Part shown: piece by piece, positions 1 to 9,900 of the stretch
Layout: each line of letters opens with the position of its first letter
How positions within the stretch are numbered: position 1 is the stretch's first letter
Source: Brienomyrus brachyistius
Taxonomy: Eukaryota > Chordata > Actinopteri > Osteoglossiformes > Mormyridae
DNA length: 64,000 bases
Assembly: GCF_023856365.1 (NCBI RefSeq)
Contig: NW_026042464.1
Location: 124,001 to 188,000, forward strand
Direction: 5' to 3'
Made by a program: the position numbers and the translations under genes
The notes under the pieces: generated by a model
The model's input: only the letters and a program-made list of their open reading frames with translations
Databases searched by the model: none
Told to the model about the DNA's origin: nothing

Positions 1-338
1 AAGATGAGACACACCTCCCCAGCGAGCAACGTCGTGCAAACAGACAACTTCGACTATCCCGACGTCTCCTGAAGTGACCACACAGCCGGATCCGTCCTGT
101 CAGCTGCCTCTGATAGACGAGCATACTTTTGGACTGCTGCTGAACAACGCTGAAATCGACCCTCAGCGGTCACCATCCTGGTCTCCACCGATACAGCCAG
201 TGACTTTTGGGCTGCGACTTGACAACTCACCAGAGCCTTTTGACCTTCAGCAGGCCGCATCATGGGGTCCATAAGGCGACCCCGTGCCTTTCATCGTCAC
301 CCCCTTCGAGCCCACCGTGGGCGCAATGGCCGGCATTG
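1..338. other. Element 1 sequence upstream of the HPSQ gene
   Basis: Mixed-composition DNA inside element 1. Short open frames cross it, but none has a recognisable domain. The frame of the next gene is open back to about 207 without an ATG before 339, so an N-terminal part may be lost or may start outside. Confidence 0.4.
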
Positions 339-905
339 ATGGTTGAGGCTGCGGAGGTGACCCCGCATGTATTCTTGGGAGCACCACGGTCCCTGTCACC
401 GACGCTCGAGGAGCTCTGTCAGAGTTTTTCTGCGCTGTCATTGTCTGAAGATGTTGTGGATGGGAGCATCACTGACTCGGCTATGAAAATTATCAAAGGG
501 GCTCTTGCCTGCATTCTGGATCATGTGATCGAGGAGGACTTGGAGGACTGTGTAGGTTGCTCTGTGATGCATCCTAGCCAGCTTCGGCACACGTGCCTGT
601 ACGATCCCGAGCCATTTTACTTCTTTCACAATTTTGAAAAGTTGGTCAAAAAGCTGTATAGACCATGGTTTAAACATATCATCACAAAAGCGGTGTCGGT
701 GTTCAATCCCCACCCCTCCCCCATGAAAGTACAGGGCGCTGTTGAAGCCGTTATGTATGATCTTAAAGCTGAAATAAACATACGGGAGAAATTGCGCGAG
801 TTGAAATGTGAAGTTGAAGGGGCAGATTACGAGGGGGCTATAGATGACGCATATAATGAATTCTGTATTTTGCACGCATACAAACCACCCCAGGCTGCTG
901 TGTAA
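339..905 (+). CDS. Accessory protein with HPSQ Cys/His motif (element 1 copy)
   Basis: About 188 residues from the first in-frame ATG. The frame is open upstream to about 207 without an ATG. It is clearly homologous to the protein at 61,693-62,298 of element 2. Shared features are a GxLACI segment, then Cys-x-Gly-Cys, then the block HPSQ-x-x-H-x-C-L, aromatic residues, and later a QGAVEAVMYDL segment that matches EGAVEAILYDL. The spaced Cys and His residues suggest metal binding. The position, leftmost and just before integrase, is the same in both elements, so this is a conserved lineage gene and not a captured fragment. Function is unknown; an early regulatory or host-modulating role is only a guess from position. 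The N-terminus is Ser/Pro-rich and differs from the Ala/Pro-rich N-terminus of the other copy. Confidence 0.6.
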   Translation: MVEAAEVTPHVFLGAPRSLSPTLEELCQSFSALSLSEDVVDGSITDSAMKIIKGALACILDHVIEEDLEDCVGCSVMHPSQLRHTCLYDPEPFYFFHNFEKLVKKLYRPWFKHIITKAVSVFNPHPSPMKVQGAVEAVMYDLKAEINIREKLRELKCEVEGADYEGAIDDAYNEFCILHAYKPPQAAV

Positions 906-956
906 ACGCTGAACTATGTGATCGAAATGTTTCTGACAATTTTTGCATGCATTCTA

Positions 957-962
957 AATAAA
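957..962 (+). promoter_or_regulatory. AATAAA polyadenylation signal after the HPSQ gene
   Basis: A canonical AATAAA lies about 50 bases after the stop of the HPSQ gene and before the integrase start, so the two genes probably give separate transcripts. Confidence 0.5.
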
Positions 963-1004
963 GAGTTGACTCAAAAACCACTGTGCCATTATTGCTAGAG
1001 GTAC

Positions 1005-2092
1005 ATGATGGATGACAAGCACTTGAAGCGTGTCTATTGTACACCATCAAACCCTGGGTCTTTTGGAGGCCCCGACAGATTATACTGATCTCTGATAGAT
1101 GAAGAAGGTGTGTGTAATATAAATAAGAAAAGTTGCTACATGGCTATCTGGTGAAGATGCATACACATTACATAAACCGATCAGGTTTAACTTTAAAAGG
1201 AACAGAGTCTTTGTGACTAATATCGATTCTCAATGGCAAGCTGACTTGGGGGACATGTCGGCTTACGCGGAACAGAATGACGATTTTAAACACATGTTAA
1301 CGTGTATAGACATTCTATCAAAATACGCATGGGTACAATGTCTTAAAAGCAAGATGGGGGCAGAGGTATGTTTGAAAACATTCTCTCTGAAGGCAGGACC
1401 CCTAAAAGGCTACAAACCGATCACGGGACAGAGATTTTTTTATTTTTTTTTAACGCGTCGTTTCATAAGCTTACCGAGAAACATGGAATAATACATTTCG
1501 CCACTGGTAACGATGTCAAGGCGTCTGTAGTGGAAAGGTTTAGCGACACATTCGTGTCTTTTAATGTGTAGTTATTTTACAGCTTATAATTCAAGAAGGT
1601 ATGTAGACATTGTACAAGATCTAGCGATCGCTTACAATAATACCCACCACAGTACCATTAAAATGAAGCCGGTTGAGGTTAATGCACAGAATGCGGCCCA
1701 AGTCTTCAACAACGTTTATGGTTTGATGCCGAGTATATCTAAAAAGCATCGTCATAAGTTTAAAAATGGTGATGTGGTCAGGGTGTCTAAAGCACGTGGA
1801 AAATTCACCAAAGGATATGAGCAAACATTTACGGATGAGTATTTTACCATAGCCGAACATCTACCTAGAGCACCACCGGTGTATAGGTTAAAAGATTATG
1901 ACGACGATATCATAGAGGGGACATTTTACGCCGAAGAGCTACAAAAGATCAGACTAGGCAAAGACAAAAACTTCAAAGTTGAGAAAATTGTTGCGGAAAA
2001 AACGCTGGGTGGTCAAAATGTTTGTAGTGAAATGGCAGGGATGTCCAGACAAATTTAACAGCTGGGTTGCTGCTAAACAAGTAGTTGACGTA
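1005..2092 (+). pseudogene. Maverick integrase, frameshifted
   Basis: A retroviral-type DDE integrase that would insert element DNA into the host chromosome. The likely start is the ATG pair at 1005/1008; the first codons encode an NPGSFGG segment that corresponds to QPGSYGG in the intact copy at 63,176. The frame stops near 1083. It is readable again from about 1150, where WQADLGDM holds the first catalytic Asp at about 1235-1255. It changes frame in the T-rich stretch near 1435 and again near 1560. The later part (1564-2058) keeps the C-terminal core and the DVVRVSK segment typical of Maverick integrases. A chromodomain-like tail with its aromatic residues crosses another frame change near 2020 and ends about 2092. 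At least four lesions make it inactive. Confidence 0.85.
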
Positions 2093-2141
2093 TAAGTGCG
2101 ACGGCCCGTGTTTGTAGCGTTCAGTTCCATCAAAAACAGCC

Positions 2142-2868
2142 ATGGAGGAAAGCGGCTTTTATGTCACGCTCCCAAGCAATGCGTCTATGGATGTTTTCCC
2201 GCACAATACCATATCGAGCTACACGACAAAACTAGCCAAGCCGATTTGAACTGAATGGTAAATGGGAAGTAGGATTAGCCGAAATCCATTACCCACGTAC
2301 ATGGGATACACTGGTAGAAGAAGACACCTTGTTTTACGTGACAGGATGGATGTCGTTACCGTCGACCTACAGTACAAGCTAAAGGCGGGATATTAGAGAT
2401 ATTGAAAACCTAATCAGTGAGACGAATGAGGTTCTAGGAATGTCAAAACTAAAATTTGACTATAGCGTGATAAACAAAGTGTATATGGTCGGACCCCCGC
2501 ACGTTGCCTTTAAAGCGAAAGGTAATCTTGCACGGATGCTGGGGTTTGTGCCTGATGTATTTCAGAAGATTGGCGATAGACCAGCGGCACCGTACCCCGC
2601 CGACATAAGCGCCGGTTTTTACACAATTTACATGTATTCAGACATTGTCGAGCATCAAAGAGTGGGTGACAGCTACGTGCCTCTTTTACGGGGTGTACAT
2701 ATAGCTGGGGAACACAACTCGATGGTCACAATGTCTTATGACAGGATTCATTATGTGTCGCTCTGCAAGAATCACATTGATATAGTCATTGAGTTAGTCT
2801 CAGCAGAACAAGACGATACCCTTCCGATACGGGAAAACGATAGTAAAACTGCATTTCAGGCCGGTTAA
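2142..2868 (+). pseudogene. Penton-like minor capsid protein, broken
   Basis: The ATG at 2142 opens with EESGFYVTLPSNAS, the characteristic start of the single-jelly-roll minor capsid (penton-like) protein of Polintons, which forms the vertices of the predicted icosahedral particle. It continues with an EVGLAEIHYPRTWD segment. Frame changes and stops lie at about 2240-2250 and 2380-2400. From 2440 to 2868 the frame is open for 142 residues, with blocks such as GFYTIYMYSDIV and VPLLRGVHIAG typical of the family's second half. Total length of about 240 codons fits the family. It sits between integrase and the pVI-like gene, the expected place. Confidence 0.8.
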
Positions 2869-2883
2869 GCAGTACTACCCCCA

Positions 2884-3324
2884 ATGTACAGCGCCGATGG
2901 CTTTTCAGATCCACATAGATATGTGGAATACTACAGAAACCAGGCGGGAAACGGGCTACCCGGATACAATGGGGCCCCCGTTATGTACGGCGGTGGTCTG
3001 GGGGGGCTTTTTCGAGGCCTCCTCAGAATGGCTGTGCCATTTCTTAAAAGGACTTTCAATATGGCGAAGCCGCATTTAAAATCGGCCGCCCAAAATATCG
3101 TTAAAGACGTAGTAACAGGAGCCATGACGGGTCAATTGACAGCACAGCCGCAAGAGGGCTCGGGGCTCATGGTGCTTGCTCGCGGCAAGCGGCATAGACC
3201 CCCTGGGGATCGAATTACCTCCGCTAAAAAACGCAAAGCAATACCCAAGAGAGGCACAGTAGTCAAAAAGAAGCGCGAGAAGAAGGTGGCCAAAAAAGCA
3301 CAGAGAAGAAGCTACATTTTCTAA
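2884..3324 (+). CDS. pVI/pX-like basic minor virion protein
   Basis: 146 residues, 15 bases after the penton gene and 4 before the major capsid gene. The N-terminus is Tyr/Gly-rich. A Gly-rich stretch follows (YGGGLGGLFRGLLR) that runs into an amphipathic helix ending in AVPFLKR, and the C-terminus is a dense Lys/Arg tail (KKKREKKVAKKAQRR). Known context: Polintons and adintoviruses carry an adenovirus pVI/pX-like protein here, thought to be a membrane-active or DNA-condensing core component. The amphipathic segment suits membrane lysis and the basic tail suits DNA binding or nuclear import. The frame is intact although its neighbours are broken. Assignment rests on position and composition, not on a strong sequence signature. 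Confidence 0.7.
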   Translation: MYSADGFSDPHRYVEYYRNQAGNGLPGYNGAPVMYGGGLGGLFRGLLRMAVPFLKRTFNMAKPHLKSAAQNIVKDVVTGAMTGQLTAQPQEGSGLMVLARGKRHRPPGDRITSAKKRKAIPKRGTVVKKKREKKVAKKAQRRSYIF

Positions 3325-3328
3325 AACT

Positions 3329-4627
3329 ATGGCCCTCATTCACAACATGTCGGAAGAGTGTATGAAATCAGAATTGGACATTTTTGCATTACCGTACACG
3401 CAAGCAAGCATTGATAAGAATATATACGTGGAAGTGCCACCACTCTCAGCCTTAACTGATAATGGCCCCCTGGAGTTTTTTATCGCCGGTAATGGGGAAG
3501 ATTACCTAGATCTCAACAACACGCTACTGCATCTCCGGTGTCGGATCACAAGAGCTAACGGTACAAACATTGACGCAGGGGCAAATGTGGGAGTCATCGA
3601 TCGCCTCGATTTTCTCACAAGTGGACGTATCCCTGGGTGACCGGCTAGTGAGCCAATCTAGCAACACTTACCCTTACAGAGCGATGATAGTGCCTGCTTA
3701 ATTATAGCGTTGGTACGCTCTCCAGACAGTTTACCTGCGGGTTGTTTTTCAAAGACAGCAGTACAGGAATGAATGAGACAGACCCGCAAGGCCTTAACGC
3801 GGGGCTAGAGAAAAGAGCCGCATTTTCGGCAAGGAGCAGCGTTTTCGATTTGATGGGCCCAATACACTCTGACATATTTTTTCAGGAGCGGCTAATGCTA
3901 AATGGGGTCGACGTCAAAATTAAAATGGTCCGAAACAAAGATGAGTTTTGCCTCATGAGCGGTGATGCAGCTGAGCAGTACTCGCTCAAAATAGTATCGG
4001 CATCCCTCTTTGTTAAAAAAGTTTCTGTATCGACGGCTGTCAAACTGGGGCACGCGAGCGCATTGCTGACAGCCAACGCGAAATACCCGATCGAGAGAGT
4101 ATGTATGAGAACTTTTAGTGTGGCCGCGGGTAGCCGTGTCTGCGCTCAAGAAAATTTGTTTCTAGGTCAGCTGCCTAAAACCGTAGTTATCGGGCTTGTA
4201 GATAATATGGGTTTTATGGGCGCGTACGATCGAAACCCCTTCAATTTTCAACATTACGACGCTGAATTTGTAGTGCTTTACGTAGATGGCCAGCAGTATC
4301 CCTCTAAACCCTTTCAACCAGATTTTATCCGAGGAAACGTGGCCCGTGAATATTAGTTTGATTTTGGCTACGGGGAGACATTTGAAAAACGAGCCTTTCG
4401 CTGTTGACAGAAACGAGTATATAAATGGTTACACTTTGTACGCCTTTACATCCCTCGTCGGGTGACAAGTTAATCAGCATCTCTCCATGGTTAAAAGCGG
4501 AAATATGCGCCTGGAGATGAGGTTCCGCCAGCCGCTGGCCAGGACTGCGACATTGATAGTTTACGCATCATTCGACAATATAATCGAGATTAACCAAAGG
4601 AGAAATGTATTGTACGATTACTACTAG
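3329..4627 (+). pseudogene. Major capsid protein (double jelly roll, hexon-like), broken
   Basis: The ATG at 3329 follows the preceding stop by four bases. It encodes the family signature SELDIFALPYTQASIDK and the block PPLSALTDNGPLEFF, then NGEDYLDLNNTLLHL. Vertebrate and worm homologues are often annotated as F54H12.2-like; structural modelling in the literature identified them as the Polinton double-jelly-roll capsid protein. The first frame ends at 3640. A lesion zone with stops spans about 3610-3740. The second frame, 3742-4356, holds the blocks DLMGPIHSDIFFQERLMLNGVD and so on, and further frame changes near 4356-4550 precede the natural end at 4627, two bases before the protease. About 433 codons, the expected size. 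Not functional as it stands. Confidence 0.85.
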
Positions 4628-4629
4628 TC

Positions 4630-5178
4630 ATGAACACCTTGGAGCTATCCAACATCCTTGGCAGAAACCGCTGGACTGCTAGACATTTTTATGGGGTGTT
4701 GGCTTGTGACGAGCTGGAGGATGTAAAACTTGAAAAATTACCCGCAATCTTCATCGTCAACACACATCCGAGTTGGGCACCCGGTGAGCACTGGCTGGCG
4801 CTTTTCATCGGTACTGACAGCACCGCAGAGTTTTTCGACTCCTACGGAAATCCTCCGGATCACCCCAGCTTTCCGAGGGTCATAAACGCTTTTATGACAA
4901 AGCACTGTGACCGTCTCGTTTGCAACGCGAAGCAGCTTCAAAGCGATCTCAGTGTGACGTGTGGACAACATTGCATTTTTTATTTAATTAACCGCTGTAG
5001 AGGCTTTTCTTTTTGCAAAATTATATCGTTTTATAGCAATGATTTAAAAAAGAACGATGCTATGGTTTCTCATTTTGTTTCTAAATTTAAATATATCAAT
5101 CGTGTGAAAAATATGTTTACCAAAATGCAGATGGTGAGATGTTGTAAGGCTTTGAAAAAGATTGTGCATGACAAATAA
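4630..5178 (+). CDS. Adenain-like cysteine protease (peptidase C5 type)
   Basis: 182 residues, open from an ATG two bases after the capsid stop. It matches the adenovirus maturation protease layout: His54 in GEHWLALF, Asp70 in FFDSYG (Glu in adenain), Gln104, and Cys111 in TCGQHCIFYL, with the Gln-Cys spacing of seven kept as in adenain. In this family the enzyme cleaves virion precursor proteins during maturation, so its substrates should be the neighbouring capsid and core proteins. The C-terminal third is Lys-rich (CCKALKKIVHDK). All catalytic residues remain, unlike the longer genes nearby. The stop codon overlaps an AATAAA at 5174-5179, so polyadenylation would follow at once before the convergent gene ending at 5234. 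Confidence 0.9.
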   Translation: MNTLELSNILGRNRWTARHFYGVLACDELEDVKLEKLPAIFIVNTHPSWAPGEHWLALFIGTDSTAEFFDSYGNPPDHPSFPRVINAFMTKHCDRLVCNAKQLQSDLSVTCGQHCIFYLINRCRGFSFCKIISFYSNDLKKNDAMVSHFVSKFKYINRVKNMFTKMQMVRCCKALKKIVHDK

Positions 5179-5233
5179 AAAACACAAAGACAAAATATCA
5201 CGTTTGAGTGTTTTAATTAAGTACAAAAGCATT

Positions 5234-5950
5234 TTAAAATACAAGCCAGTCGGGTCTTAAGAATTTCCGTGGGGTTCGCGGTGACCGACCATCTCGGGGT
5301 GTCCCGTCACGCCGCTCCTCGGTGCGGGGCTTGTTCTTGATCGACTCTATGAGACGTCCGACATCTTGGTTAGGTATGAGGGTGCAAGGCATGTTGAGTC
5401 TAGCCAGGCCTTGTAGAAATTCTCCCCACCCCACAGGCCTTTTCCCCTCGTTCACGTTATGCGGGTTGGTAATGTTTTTAAGCAAATCGAGCATGTGGGA
5501 TCCAGTGGTAGTTGTACCATTGAAAACACACTCCCCACGCGGATTCCACGCAGTGACGGCAGAGTTTTCATGCATTTTACCCATTATATATTCAGCCTTT
5601 TTCTTGTTACGCGAAGCAACATTTTTAATGACTTCGTCCATAATGGAATCCCCAGTAACGGTGGCACGTGCCGCCACAGCATTATCTATCATGGACTCTT
5701 CAGGAGGAAGTGTTAAAGATAAGGGCTCATTATCACCTTGCCTGGCCAAAGTCAAATATCTCTGTAGCACCTCTGTGTACAAGCGGACCTTTTCGTGGTC
5801 AGCAACATCCGTTCTTGATAAAATGTTGCGTATTGCAATGTCCAATTCGCTTTCGGCAGTCTGTCTTATCGTGTCTTTAGGAGATGTGGCATTATGCAGT
5901 TTTTCAAGCTGTGCCTTAGGGACCAGATACATTTTCCTAGCGTGTTCCAT
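5234..5950 (-). CDS. Conserved Maverick hypothetical protein
   Basis: 238 residues from an ATG at 5950, beginning MEHARKMYLVPKAQLEKL. A hydrophilic middle region follows, then the block GWGEFLQGLARLNMPCTLIP and a basic C-terminus with RTPRKFLRPDW near its end. No catalytic motif or membrane segment is visible. Proteins with the same RKMxLVP-type start are common in Maverick clusters downstream of the ATPase, so I take it as a lineage gene, perhaps a structural or packaging accessory, but no function is established to my knowledge. It is the last gene of the leftward cluster, 4 bases from the next gene upstream, and converges with the protease gene. Confidence 0.65.
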   Translation of the reverse strand: MEHARKMYLVPKAQLEKLHNATSPKDTIRQTAESELDIAIRNILSRTDVADHEKVRLYTEVLQRYLTLARQGDNEPLSLTLPPEESMIDNAVAARATVTGDSIMDEVIKNVASRNKKKAEYIMGKMHENSAVTAWNPRGECVFNGTTTTGSHMLDLLKNITNPHNVNEGKRPVGWGEFLQGLARLNMPCTLIPNQDVGRLIESIKNKPRTEERRDGTPRDGRSPRTPRKFLRPDWLVF

Positions 5951-5954
5951 TTAC

Positions 5955-6284
5955 TTAGCTCCGTTGAAAAAGACTGGTGAGAAACGGTATGGCGACACTT
6001 AGCAGGGGTAGAATGAATCCCCCACCGGTCTGTATAATAGCCTTCTTTTTTTTAAACGATGCCCGTTTGTTTGCCAATAGTTTAATGCCGCTCTTTTGCT
6101 TTTTTAGTTGTACAATCTGGGCTTTGGTTAACGGGATCTTGCCGCACAGCACGTTCAAAGCTATTTCACAAAGAGTGTTCAGCAAACCCGGAGATGCCGT
6201 CTTTAAAATTTTCTTTCTCTGTCTGGCGTTACTGTCAAATAAAGCTTTCAGGTCACTCCAATTTCTTTTTATACGCTCCGACAT
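5955..6284 (-). CDS. Small basic virion-type protein with hydrophobic C-terminus
   Basis: 109 residues from the ATG at 6284, chosen over an upstream in-frame ATG at 6320 because the upstream codons overlap the ATPase end and lack family likeness. It begins MSERIKRNWSDLKALFD. A segment LLNTLCEIALNVLCGKIPL follows, then a Lys-rich stretch (RASFKKKKA) and a Gly/hydrophobic end (GGGFILPLLSVAIPFL). This architecture, helical LLNTLCEIALN block plus basic patch plus hydrophobic tail, recurs beside the ATPase in Mavericks, where it is considered a virion minor protein. Membrane insertion or capsid lining is inferred from composition only. It begins 3 bases after the ATPase stop, so translation is probably from a tightly packed cluster. 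Confidence 0.65.
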   Translation of the reverse strand: MSERIKRNWSDLKALFDSNARQRKKILKTASPGLLNTLCEIALNVLCGKIPLTKAQIVQLKKQKSGIKLLANKRASFKKKKAIIQTGGGFILPLLSVAIPFLTSLFQRS

Positions 6285-6286
6285 TA

Positions 6287-6955
6287 TTATTTTTTCTTGA
6301 GCACGTAAGCAGCCGGCCACTCGGGTGGAAGCATTCCTGTTCTGAGCCTACAGTCATCGGGTGTCACGGCTTTTAAATCCACCAACAGATATCCGTAAGG
6401 GACTTTTGTAGCGTCTTCGAAAGCTTCGAGAAAAAAATTTGAATGCCGCGGGTACATCTGCCTTGCCAATACACTCGTCTGTAATTTTTCTCGGGGGTTT
6501 TTAAATAATACAATATAATTAGCGTTGAGATTGATGGTCCGGCTCTTCTTACCTTGGAAGCAAAGATTCTGCACCAGATATATGATGCTTAGATTTCTGT
6601 GATGCGTGTACTTGGTAAAAGCTTTTTCCACCTCGCCGTTATCGCTGGCTTTTTCCATAAGGTCGTCAATGATGATCAAATTAATTTTATTTGATGGTAA
6701 AAGTTCGTCGTCACACAGAGACTCTGGGATTCCTTCCACAAATTTTATATTTTTTATTTTGCACAACAAATCATCATACAATGGTTGCCAGCAAGAATAG
6801 CACCATACGACGTTTTCAGGCACTCTGGACAATGTACAATCCACATTCTCAAGCAGTCTTTTAATGAAATAAGACTTGCCACAGTTGCTCGGTCCCGATA
6901 TAATGCACGAGAATGGGTGCTGAAGTCTATTGTCGAACCCGTCACTAGAATCCAT
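6287..6955 (-). CDS. FtsK/HerA-type genome-packaging ATPase
   Basis: 222 residues. The ATG at 6955 is preferred to 7003 because it overlaps the polymerase end by only about 11 bases and gives the usual short N-terminus. Walker A is GPSNCGKS at residues 21-28. Walker B is LIIIDDL near 93-99, followed by a sensor-like QNLCFQGK segment at about 139. This is the A32/FtsK-like ATPase of Polintons, adenovirus-like and giant-virus relatives, which pumps the genome into the preformed capsid. The Walker residues are all kept and the frame is open, so this gene survived although the polymerase upstream did not. Confidence 0.9.
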   Translation of the reverse strand: MDSSDGFDNRLQHPFSCIISGPSNCGKSYFIKRLLENVDCTLSRVPENVVWCYSCWQPLYDDLLCKIKNIKFVEGIPESLCDDELLPSNKINLIIIDDLMEKASDNGEVEKAFTKYTHHRNLSIIYLVQNLCFQGKKSRTINLNANYIVLFKNPREKLQTSVLARQMYPRHSNFFLEAFEDATKVPYGYLLVDLKAVTPDDCRLRTGMLPPEWPAAYVLKKK

Positions 6956-9900
6956 AAGGCAGTGTGGAATAGTCAGGCAGTAGCTGCCGCTTGGTGTACA
7001 CAACCATGAAACACTTGTTGACTGTCTTAGTTTTCAAAAGGAAACCCCTTTTATCCCTCAAGATTTGCTGCGTAGATGTCCTGATCTCTCGAGGGGGGTC
7101 ACGTGGGTTATTCACAAAATCGTGAACTAACTCTGTGAGGGATGCGATGTTGACAACTTTCGAATTGGTGTTGTGCAGCGTTATTCCCTTAACTTTCAAG
7201 TTTGTTTTACTTTTTGCGGTTCTGTACCCATAAGTTTTGGGACCCCCTGAAACAAATTCCACAATGTGGTCATCTGGGTCCAACTCGCTTGTCAGCTCAC
7301 CAAGAAAGTCACCCAAAGGTGGCATCCAGTCCCCCGGCTTGCTGACAAAAATGACAGAGTCTGTATCATGGTACAGCGTACGCCGCCCCAAGCGGTCCAT
7401 GAGGTTGTACAGCTCGAGCCTAGCATACGCGGTAGTGAACGCCGCAATAAACGTGTTGACGTGCCGCGGCGTGTTAGGGAGCACCTTTATGTTCCGCCAT
7501 TGGACCATTGCCACATTGTCATTCAAAAAGGAAAAGTGAGACACATTGACCAGCTTTGAAAAAATGAACATGAGAAACTCATCGGGGTCTTTGATGAGCG
7601 TCGTACTTGACTGATTTATCCTCTGACCAAATTTTCCCCAAAGACTGTTTAAAAACAATTTGGAAATTTGGCGTTTCACTTTGTTCACCCCGATATTTTC
7701 GGGGTTCAAGCGGATGCCCTCCTTCTCAAAGTAGGTCTGAATGTATCTCTCTTTATCCTCAGCACTCTTTACCCAAGAGGGATAGCCCGAAGCCTCCTGT
7801 TTTCCCTTTAAATGGGTGTTAATATAGTCAGCAAAGAGTGTGTCTGTCCTGTCGGGGAAATGCCAGACCTCGTAAATCTTGGCAATTTTGTAGCCCTTTT
7901 CAACAGCCTTGTTGATTTCGATACTGCACCACGTACCGCTCAGAGCTCTCTGCTCATCTGAATGATTACAGATCCCCTGCGTCTCAGTTTCACAGCATGT
8001 TCTGCAAAGTGTGAACATGAGTTTACCACCGGACCTGTAAGGCAGAACCGATAGGTAAAGACCTCTCGGTGGGTAAACCTTGGCTTTGATCAACCCAAAA
8101 TAGTTTTCCACACTGTCAAAATCGCGGTAAATGACAACGGGGTGTCCTACCGGGTACTCCTTAAACTTGTTGACAGAGGGGTAAAGGCTCGTGAAGTCGT
8201 AATAATCTATACGCTCGTCGCCCTCTGCTTTGTAGTGCAATTGCAGGGCGTTAGTTCTGCCGCCAAACAGAGCGTCCCAAGGATCGATGTGCTCTGGAAA
8301 GTCAAATTCCCTCAAGAATGCCTGTACATTAGCGTTTTCAGCCTTCAGTTTGTCCCACTGGTGTTCCCAAATAACATGTACATTGAGGTTGTACGTGTGT
8401 TTAAGGGCAAATATCTTATCCTGAAACTGCTGATGCATGTCCCCAAAACGCAGTTTTGTTACAGGATTCAGTGTGTTAGAATCAAAGCATTCTGGGCACC
8501 CGTGAAAAAAATTCGTACGCCGTACGAACCCCGTCGATTTCGGCATAGCCGTCGAGGTAGTAGGGACCCATTTTCACCTCCCCTCTACAGAGCGCGTGCT
8601 GAATCTCTAGTTTTTCGCTATGTGCTATGTATTCCAGCCACTGAATAGATGGCGTGGAGTATGCCTTTTGTCGCTTGATGTAATTATCTGGAGTGGTTAG
8701 CGCGACTGTATTTTCAGGCAAAAAACTCATGCAAAATTGTTTCATGCACACAGAGGCTATGGTGACACATTGAAAAGGGTCTAGATTACAGCTGTTTATA
8801 ATCTCACCCCTGAACCTGAGACAGCCCTCTCTCAAGATGACAACATCATTTTTACAGTACTCTGCCATTTCTTTTCTAAAGTCAAACACCTCGCTCGCAA
8901 CAGTACCGTACCACTCCATAAACTCTCTCTTTTCCTTCTCCATCATGGTTTGCACCCCGTATGCCTCTGGTGGCGGGTAGGGACCGACGTAATTTTGATT
9001 TTCTACGGTGTTCCAAAAATGTGGGAAATAGCCTTTCTTTTCGCTCTCAAAACCCAAAGCGGCGGGGAATGCGCTCAGCTTCATGGGCAGAAAGCAGAGG
9101 GAGTCAATGTATCTTTGGCTAAAGTCCTCGTCTGACACACAGAGCAGTTTGCTGCCCTGTGTGATAATGTGGGGTGTGATGCCATTTTCAACTAAATATT
9201 TCATGAGCAGGTAACTATCATAGCCTTTAGAGTTGTGCGCTATAAATGTGTATCCCTTGTATTTACGGTTGCGGTACTTTTTGAAAAATTCCGCCACACG
9301 ACCATCCCCCTTAGCGGTCCAACAATTGCCCTCAAAGTCAATGCAGCAGATGTAATTAGCAATGTGCGTTCCCTCATCTTGTCTACATTCAAAGTCGTAA
9401 AATACATAGCGGTCTGTCAAGGCCTCAGTCTTTACTGGCTCGATAAAACACTGATGCTCACAATCAGGTGTCAAGTCCTCTTTACAAAAAGCGCATCTGG
9501 TATTTGGTTTACATTTATGACCCTTTCGATTATTTTTAGTGACGGGGGTACCGTCGGTTACACTTGTCACAATACTTGACAGTGTCGCATGAGCTGCGTA
9601 CACTGCCCCCGCCTAGTTGCTGTTTTGACATTTTATGCTGCTCGAAGCAATACCGCGAACGACAAAGACCCACAATCCTCACAATGTATGTACTGTCTGC
9701 GGTGCTTATGGCATTCGGGACTGAGACATACATTGCAGTAATACTCACATTTGTGATCTGATTTAACACTGAATGAGGCATAACAGTAATCACAGACGTA
9801 TGATTCCCCAAAAAACGCACTCAAGCTTTTTATACCGAAATAATGCTGATCTTGAAGGTAGAGAAAGATTGTTTTATTACGAGGTTCGGGGTTCGTCTGA

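Noticed and set aside
438..875. 145-codon minus-strand frame over the HPSQ gene
   Set aside because: The plus strand has a homologue in element 2; the minus frame has none.
5322..6002. Long plus-strand frame opposite the conserved hypothetical at 5,234-5,950
   Set aside because: It is the mirror of a better-supported minus-strand gene with an ATG, family-like start and tight cluster spacing.
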